64,000 nucleotides of DNA. Source: Streptomyces noursei (GTDB taxonomy: Bacteria > Actinomycetota > Actinomycetes > Streptomycetales > Streptomycetaceae). The stretch covers positions 8,866,001-8,930,000 of the forward strand of contig NZ_CP070326.1 in the NCBI RefSeq assembly GCF_016917755.1, written 5' to 3'. How positions within the stretch are numbered: the first letter of the stretch is position 1; every line of letters begins with the position of its first letter. The notes beneath the pieces were generated by a model. The model saw only the letters and a program-made list of their open reading frames with translations, searched no databases and had not been told where the DNA came from. Made by a program: the position numbers and the translations under genes. This document shows positions 59,396 through 64,000 of this stretch, piece by piece.

Positions 59396-60071
59396 CGAGG
59401 TCACCTCCGACGCAACCACGCAGCCCGAGGACGCGGCGTTCGCCCTCGATGCGGACGAGTTCAACAGGCTGCGGGATGCCGGGCTCGAAGCGCACGGAGC
59501 TGCCGGAGGCGACATGCAGGCGCTTGCCGTAGGCAACGCCCTTGAAGGTGCGCTCGCCCCCGCCGGGCTCGCGCCAGCTCAGGCCGTGGTTGACCTCGGC
59601 GAAGTGGTAGTGGGAGCCGACCTGGATGGGCCGGTCGGACTGGTTGCAGACGGTCAGCGGGGTGGTCTCCCGACCCTTGTTGAAGGGAATGCGGCCGGCC
59701 CCCTCCGGGTGGTCGATCTTCCCCGGATGCACCAGGGTCTCGTCGTCGGACTCCGCACAGCAGTCGCGACGGGGGATGGGGTCGTGGAGGGCCACCAGCT
59801 TCGTGCCGTCGGGGAAGGTGGCCTCCACCTGCACGTACGAGATCATCTCGGGCACTCCGACCATGACCTCCTCCCGGCCGAGCACCTTCTTGCCGGACGC
59901 CATGAGTTCGGCGACGGTGCGGCCGTCCCGGGCCCCTTCGAGGATGTGCACGGTCAACAGGGCCATGACCTCGGGGTAATTGAGCAACACCCCACGGGCC
60001 CGGCGCCTTTCGGCGACGTCCGCCGCCACATGAATCATCAGACGCTCTTGCTCATGGGGAGTCAGATGCAT
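59388..60071 (-). CDS. Fused urease gamma-beta subunit (UreAB)
   Basis: 227 residues. UreA part (MHLTPHEQERLMIHVAADVA, LNYPEVMALLTVHILEGARD, GVPEMISYVQVEATFPDGTK) is joined by a short linker with a CC pair (RRDCCAESDD) to the UreB part (PLTVCNQSDRPIQVGSHYHF, PVELVRIEGERRVLGLRG). Helicobacter UreA has the same fusion. ATG 60071 starts MHLTPHEQ. First gene of the operon, which lacks ureE and nickel-uptake genes. Confidence 0.96.
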
Positions 60072-61078
60072 AGCATTACCATGCCTTTACGTTCCTTCGG
60101 AGTCGTCGAAGTTTCCTGAAGTTGCCCGAGGTTCCCTGTCGAAGACGTTTCCGGTCGAGGTCCGCTTCGCCGGAGTCCTCCACGGAGCTCGGGGAATTCC
60201 GGCAGGACGTGTCAACGGAATCGCCGTAGCTACCATCGGACTTCGCCCGGCAGGCGGATATACGCACACGCACCTCGGAAGATGCCCGCTCATGCGACAT
60301 TTCTGCCGCGGACACCAGAAAGGAAAGGTCGAGTCGCCCTCGGGCGGGGCGGAGACCTCAACCTCGAAGCGGGGAGCGGTGTCGCGCTCGTCAAACCCTG
60401 TTCGTTGACGCTCAGCGCCCCCTCATCACGCCCCCTCGCATTCCCGTAACGGCCTTGATCGTGGCCGATATCCACCACCAGATTCCCCGCCGCGCCCCCT
60501 TGGGTAAACAGGGGTTTCCGGCCAGGCGACGGGGCGAACGGCCGTACCGCGGAGCGCTGTCACGCCGCCCTGCGGGAAACGGGAGAACCTCACGGAAATC
60601 AAGCGGTCGGAGACTCCGCAGGCCAGCACCGGACTTTCCGCCGGTTCGCGGGACGTCACGCACGGTCGAGAGCTCCCGAACACCGAGAAGGGCCGGCGGC
60701 CAGCCCTCCCCGCAGGCGGGGAATTCCCAGGGAAAACCCGACCGTTCGCATGAGGCGGCGAACAATCGTCCTGAGTTTGGGGATGCCGGACGCGGGAAGC
60801 GACGGCCGTCGCGAAACCCGACAATGCACCGATGTCGCCGATGTCAGCGGCATGTGCCCGCCACACTCGCCCGCAGCCAGATCGGGAGGCGTCGCCGGCC
60901 CGGCCGAAAAGCAACACAGGATCATCGGATACCCGCCGACGCCCCGCACGGAATGCGCGGGCGCCGCCGGGCGCGCGAACCGACGCCAACCCCTTTCGCA
61001 AGTACGCCGATTGAGCCCCGATCGCCCCTGTCCGAAGACTCACTGGTTCGGATTCTCCGGGGATCGGAGGGTGTACGC
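60072..61078. other. 1-kb interval without a recognisable gene
   Basis: Open frames are present on both strands (for example the plus frame leading into the HAD gene), but none has coding-like third-position use, a ribosome site or recognisable motifs. The stretch just upstream of ureAB (60072-60250) is AT-richer and likely holds the urease promoter; short TTCC/GGAA repeats (TTCCTGAAGTTGCCCGAGG-TTCC) occur at 60110-60140. The remainder looks like decayed or spacer DNA. Confidence 0.5.
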
Positions 61079-61828
61079 ATGACTGCGGGATCTCGTGGGA
61101 TCGCCGTGCTCGACGTCGACGGCACCCTCACTCCGTCGATGCTGGGCCTCGAACTCCTGCGCACCCTCGACCAGGACGGAGTGTGCCGGGCAACCGACAG
61201 AAACGCGTTGCGCATCCTCGTGGAGCGGAGCCGTTCGGAGCGGGGCACCACCTACGCGCGCACGGTCGCCGACGCCAACGCCGGCTTCGCGGCCGTGCTC
61301 GCCGGGCTCCCGACGGCGCATGTCGCCGACGCCGCCCGGCGGACCTGGCGCCGCGTGGAGGGGGACCTGTTCCCGTTCGTGCCGTCCCTCCTGTCGACGT
61401 TGCGCGGGCACGGGCTGCACATCGTGCTGCTCTCCGGAAGCCCGCACGAAGTGATCCGGGCGATGGCCGCCCACCTGGGCGTGCGCACCTGCCAGGGCGC
61501 CGTCATGGCGGCGCCGGGTGGCGTGTACAACGGCCGCGTCCGGCTCCCCACCGGGGTTCCCGGCGTCAAGCGGCGGGCTCTCGGCACGCTGCTGCGGGGC
61601 CACCGCATCGACTTCGCCCGCTCCTACGCCCTCGGCAACACGGACGCCGACGCGGAGATCCTGCGCCTGGTCGGTGTTCCGGTGGCCTACGAACCCGACC
61701 GGGGGCTGCGGGAGCGGGCCGGGCGCGCGGACTGGCCCATCGCGGACCGACATTCCGTCGTGGCCCGCACCCGGGCGGCCCTGCACGGTGCGGAGCAGGG
61801 CGCGCACCCGGCGCACGGGCACCGGTGA
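61079..61828 (+). CDS. HAD-IB family phosphatase
   Basis: 249 residues: motif I IAVLDVDGTLTPSMLGLELL, cap helices, motif II HIVLLSGSPHEVIRAMAAHL, motif III Lys in GVKRRALGTLLRG, motif IV YALGNTDADAEILRLVG. Phosphoserine-phosphatase-like (HAD-IB). GGAGG 8 nt before ATG 61079; the long upstream frame is not used. First of three same-strand genes with a decarboxylase-like protein and a methyltransferase, so it may act on a pathway intermediate, for example a phosphorylated terpenoid or amino-acid derivative (inference). Confidence 0.88.
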   Translation: MTAGSRGIAVLDVDGTLTPSMLGLELLRTLDQDGVCRATDRNALRILVERSRSERGTTYARTVADANAGFAAVLAGLPTAHVADAARRTWRRVEGDLFPFVPSLLSTLRGHGLHIVLLSGSPHEVIRAMAAHLGVRTCQGAVMAAPGGVYNGRVRLPTGVPGVKRRALGTLLRGHRIDFARSYALGNTDADAEILRLVGVPVAYEPDRGLRERAGRADWPIADRHSVVARTRAALHGAEQGAHPAHGHR

Positions 61829-61907
61829 CCGGGCACCGGTGACCGGGCGCCGCAACAGACGATGAAAATCCGCAGCCGGCACCACCACACAGCAGGGAGT
61901 CGAGTCG

Positions 61908-62582
61908 ATGCACGAAGCATCCGCACCGTCGGGCCCGGGCTACCCGGACGCACCGTGGGCCCTGGAGGGGCGCATCGTGGTGGGGCAGGTGAAGGCGCGG
62001 GACCCGCTCGCCCCGATGGGCGGGGTGCGCCACCTGTCCGACCGCCGCATGCTGCTGTTCCTCGGCCGCTATCGCCGGGGCACGCTGGCCTACAGCGAAC
62101 TGGTGCTGGCGGCCTACGCGCGCCGGGGCCTCCGCCCGGGTCTGGAGATCCGGCACATCTGGGTGGACGACGAACCCGCTCTGCTCGGCGGAGTCCACAT
62201 CTGGGGCCTGCCGAAGAAACCCGCCACCTTCGACTGGAGCCAGCGCCGCGTCCGCGTCAGCGACGACGAGGGCCCCCTCGCCACGCTCGTCTGGACACCG
62301 GGCAGCAGCGGCCTGCCGCGGCTGCCGCTGCCGCTCTGGTTCTTCGGCCTGCGCGACGGCGCGCTGCTGCACACCGCGGCCAAGGCACGATGCCGCATCA
62401 CCTCCGCCCGGTTGACGGTGGTCGAGTGGACCGATCGGCTCCCCGCCCTCACCAGTACCCGCGCCCGGCTCGGCGCCCTCTGCGACCCGAGCCGCGCGCT
62501 TGTCCCACCGCCCCGCACCCTCGCCCACCTTCCCGCCCGCTCGACCGGGAAGCACCCGCACCGGCAAGGAGCCCGACCGTGA
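61908..62582 (+). CDS. Acetoacetate decarboxylase-like protein
   Basis: 224 residues with the ADC-family core: ALEGRIVVGQVKARD, YSELVLAAYARRGLRPGLEI, HIWVDDEPALLGGVHIWGLP and KKPATFDWS, in which PKK corresponds to the active-site Lys pair of acetoacetate decarboxylase. The C-terminal half includes ALLHTAAKARCRITSARLT. ATG 61908 has GGGAG upstream. Remote ADC homologues also catalyse aldol or dehydration chemistry. The stop overlaps the methyltransferase start (GTGA), so the two act in the same pathway. Confidence 0.75.
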   Translation: MHEASAPSGPGYPDAPWALEGRIVVGQVKARDPLAPMGGVRHLSDRRMLLFLGRYRRGTLAYSELVLAAYARRGLRPGLEIRHIWVDDEPALLGGVHIWGLPKKPATFDWSQRRVRVSDDEGPLATLVWTPGSSGLPRLPLPLWFFGLRDGALLHTAAKARCRITSARLTVVEWTDRLPALTSTRARLGALCDPSRALVPPPRTLAHLPARSTGKHPHRQGARP

Positions 62583-63475
62583 ACCTCCCCACCGAACTCG
62601 ACCCGCGGCTCAACCCCGATGTGCTGAGCGGCTACTACGACGGCATGACGGCCAAGCTCAAGCACAAGTACGGGCCCGGTCCGCGCGTCCACTACCACCT
62701 GGGCTACTACGCCGACGGCACAGCGCCCGAACACGCCCCCGGGACCCCGCCCGAGACCATCCGCCACAGCATCTGGCACCACCAAGAGCTCCATCTGCGG
62801 CACGCGGCGGAACTCTGGGACGCGCCCAGGCGCTTCACCGGCACCGTCCTCGACGTCGGCTGCGGGCTCGGCGGCGGCTCCCTCTTCTGGGCTCAGGAGT
62901 ACGGCGCCCACGTCACGGCCGTCACGATCGCACCGGAACATCCGCCGGTCCTGCACGACTTCGCCCGGCAGGTGGGCGTCGCCGACCGCATCCGCGCCCT
63001 GGTGTGCGACGCGACCGACGTGCCGGTGGACCGGCAGTACGACACCGCCGTGGCGATCGAGAGCAGCTGTCAGATCGCCCGCGGTCCGTGGTTCCAGCGC
63101 CTGGCCCGCCTCATACGCCCCGGCGGCAGCGTGTGCGTCGAGGACATCTTCCCGATGCGGCCGCGCGGAGCGGTCGTGTGGGCCGACTACTTCCACGCCC
63201 GCCCGGGCACCGTGGAGGCGTATGCGACCGCCGCGGAAGCGGCGGGCTTCGCCCTGGTCGACGACGTCGACATCACCGCCCAGGCCACCCCGTTCTGGCG
63301 CGAGAGCATCGACTGGACCCGGGCGACGCTGGACGGCCTCGGCAGCGAGCGGATCGACAGCCCGGAGCGCCGGCGCCTGCGCATCTCGCTCGCCATGCAG
63401 CACGAGCTGGAAGCCGAGTGGAAGTCGGGAGGAATGCGCCAGGCATTCCTCCGCTTCGAGAAACGGAGGAGGTAG
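62579..63475 (+). CDS. SAM-dependent C-methyltransferase (prenyl/sterol-type)
   Basis: 298 residues. YYDGMTAKLKHKYGPGPRVH with YHLGYYADG, ETIRHSIWHHQELHLRHAAE, the SAM motif TVLDVGCGLGGGSLFWAQEY, VAIESSCQIARGPWFQRLAR, LIRPGGSVCVEDIF. The Y-x-x-x-x region plus ESS after beta-4 is as in sterol, tocopherol and geranyl/isopentenyl diphosphate methyltransferases. GTG 62579 overlaps the preceding stop. No terpene cyclase is inside the window, so substrate assignment is open. Confidence 0.82.
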   Translation: MNLPTELDPRLNPDVLSGYYDGMTAKLKHKYGPGPRVHYHLGYYADGTAPEHAPGTPPETIRHSIWHHQELHLRHAAELWDAPRRFTGTVLDVGCGLGGGSLFWAQEYGAHVTAVTIAPEHPPVLHDFARQVGVADRIRALVCDATDVPVDRQYDTAVAIESSCQIARGPWFQRLARLIRPGGSVCVEDIFPMRPRGAVVWADYFHARPGTVEAYATAAEAAGFALVDDVDITAQATPFWRESIDWTRATLDGLGSERIDSPERRRLRISLAMQHELEAEWKSGGMRQAFLRFEKRRR

Positions 63476-63486
63476 CGTCCACGACC

Positions 63487-63522
63487 GTGGCGCGGCCGGC
63501 CGGGGACGCGACCGGCCGCCAC
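63487..63522. terminator. Hairpin between convergent genes
   Basis: GTGG-cg-CGGCCGG / CCGGCCG-CCAC type stem (7 + 4 bp with a bulge) in the 74-bp gap after the methyltransferase gene. Confidence 0.45.
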
Positions 63523-63549
63523 CGGCTCGGCCGCCGCGGGTTCGCCCGC

Positions 63550-64000
63550 TCAGGCGCCCATCGGGAGCCGTTCGGACCGGCCGAGGGGGACGGCGAGGGC
63601 GAGCAGAGCCTGTTCCAGGGCGTGCAGATGGGCCAGCACGGGTCCGCCCTCGCCGGTCTGCGGCAGCGTCCCGGCCTCCGCCCGGCGGCCGGGCGCGTCG
63701 AGCGGGGCGTCGGTCAGGGCCTCGACGGCGGCCTCCACCCGCCGGCACGCCGCGACGAGCCGGTCGTCGTGCGAGGCTTCCGGGTCGGCGGCGATGGACG
63801 CCAGTCCGCGCACCTCGCGCGCGCAGTCGTCGAGCAGCGCGACGATCTGCCGGGCCCGTTGCTTGCGCGCCCGCAGGGGGCTGAGCGGATGTACCAGCGG
63901 GACGAGCGACAGCCGCACGCGGCCGAGGATCGCCTCCAACTCGGCCACCCGCGGCGCCGGATCGGCCGCGGCGTCCCCGGCGAGCCGGGCGGCGGCCTGT
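63550..64000 (-). CDS. Hypothetical protein, C-terminal part (runs off the window)
   Basis: At least 149 residues; the frame is open to the window edge (AAARLAGDAAADPAPRVAEL continues upstream of the ATG-like start at 63948). Entirely helical, Ala/Leu/Arg-rich with heptad-like spacing (AELEAILGRVRLSLVPLVHP, ARQIVALLDDCAREVRGLAS, LAHLHALEQALLALAVPLGR). It could be the cytoplasmic C-terminal region of a FUSC/aromatic-acid-exporter type membrane protein, but that is a weak guess. No motif recognised. Confidence 0.55.
   Translation of the reverse strand, partial: QAAARLAGDAAADPAPRVAELEAILGRVRLSLVPLVHPLSPLRARKQRARQIVALLDDCAREVRGLASIAADPEASHDDRLVAACRRVEAAVEALTDAPLDAPGRRAEAGTLPQTGEGGPVLAHLHALEQALLALAVPLGRSERLPMGA

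Noticed and set aside
60455..61078. Upstream extension of the HAD frame adding about 208 residues
   Set aside because: No coding-like composition or motif; a GGAGG site with the ATG at 61079 fits the HAD start exactly.

Overview
The window is very GC-rich, uses GTG/TTG/ATG starts with G+C-rich third codon positions, and carries gene families typical of Streptomyces: an AfsA/ScbR butyrolactone pair, DasR-type operators, DUF5709, DUF2795 and DUF2510 proteins, multiple ClpP paralogues and a fused UreAB urease. The gene at 15007-18966 encodes a 1319-residue epsilon-poly-L-lysine synthetase (Pls), which from remembered family sequence points to a member of the S. albulus/S. noursei group. No rRNA, tRNA or CRISPR array was seen.

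Layout. 1-5.7 kb: PolX-type polymerase/PHP protein (truncated by the window edge), butyrolactone receptor, AfsA-type synthase, HAD phosphatase, aminoglycoside-type phosphotransferase, DUF779. 5.9-11.7 kb: unknown protein, a MITE, an AA10 lytic polysaccharide monooxygenase behind a DasR-like site, and a LacI / nucleoside hydrolase / MFS ribonucleoside-use locus. 11.8-13.6 kb: two small conserved proteins and a methyltransferase. 13.6-20.2 kb: pls overlapped by a secreted M1 peptidase gene, and an upstream membrane protein. 20.3-23.3 kb: an M-box magnesium riboswitch leader, with a 23-codon upstream ORF and two hairpins, in front of an Nramp-related magnesium transporter and MgtC. 23.5-27.1 kb: stress and redox enzymes with LysR and ArsR regulators. 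27.4-33.7 kb: a six-gene 2,6-dideoxysugar and glycosyltransferase operon. 34.2-39.4 kb: TetR regulator, DUF6214, ferredoxin-NADP reductase, a second ArsR regulator and two clpP genes. 39.8-43 kb: a frameshifted P450, an FAD monooxygenase and an N-terminally truncated thioesterase, which look like the relic of an assembly-line cluster. 43.2-46.2 kb: two IS630-family elements that abut on one shared TA, the second carrying a passenger membrane protein. 46.2-53.9 kb: transposase remnants, an Old Yellow Enzyme, and housekeeping genes, several with leaderless-type promoters. 54-60.1 kb: lactonase-type propeller and a urease operon (ureAB-C-F-G-D). 61-64 kb: HAD phosphatase, acetoacetate-decarboxylase-like protein, C-methyltransferase and a partial gene.

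The most noteworthy material is regulatory. The magnesium leader stacks riboswitch, leader peptide, a 19-bp inverted repeat that starts at the leader stop codon, and a ribosome-site sequestering stem. Separately, a shared operator pattern (TACGA-N6-TCGTA, in pairs) lies in front of both ArsR genes, the quinol-monooxygenase-like gene and the Old Yellow Enzyme, suggesting an electrophile/quinone-type regulon spread over 21 kb.
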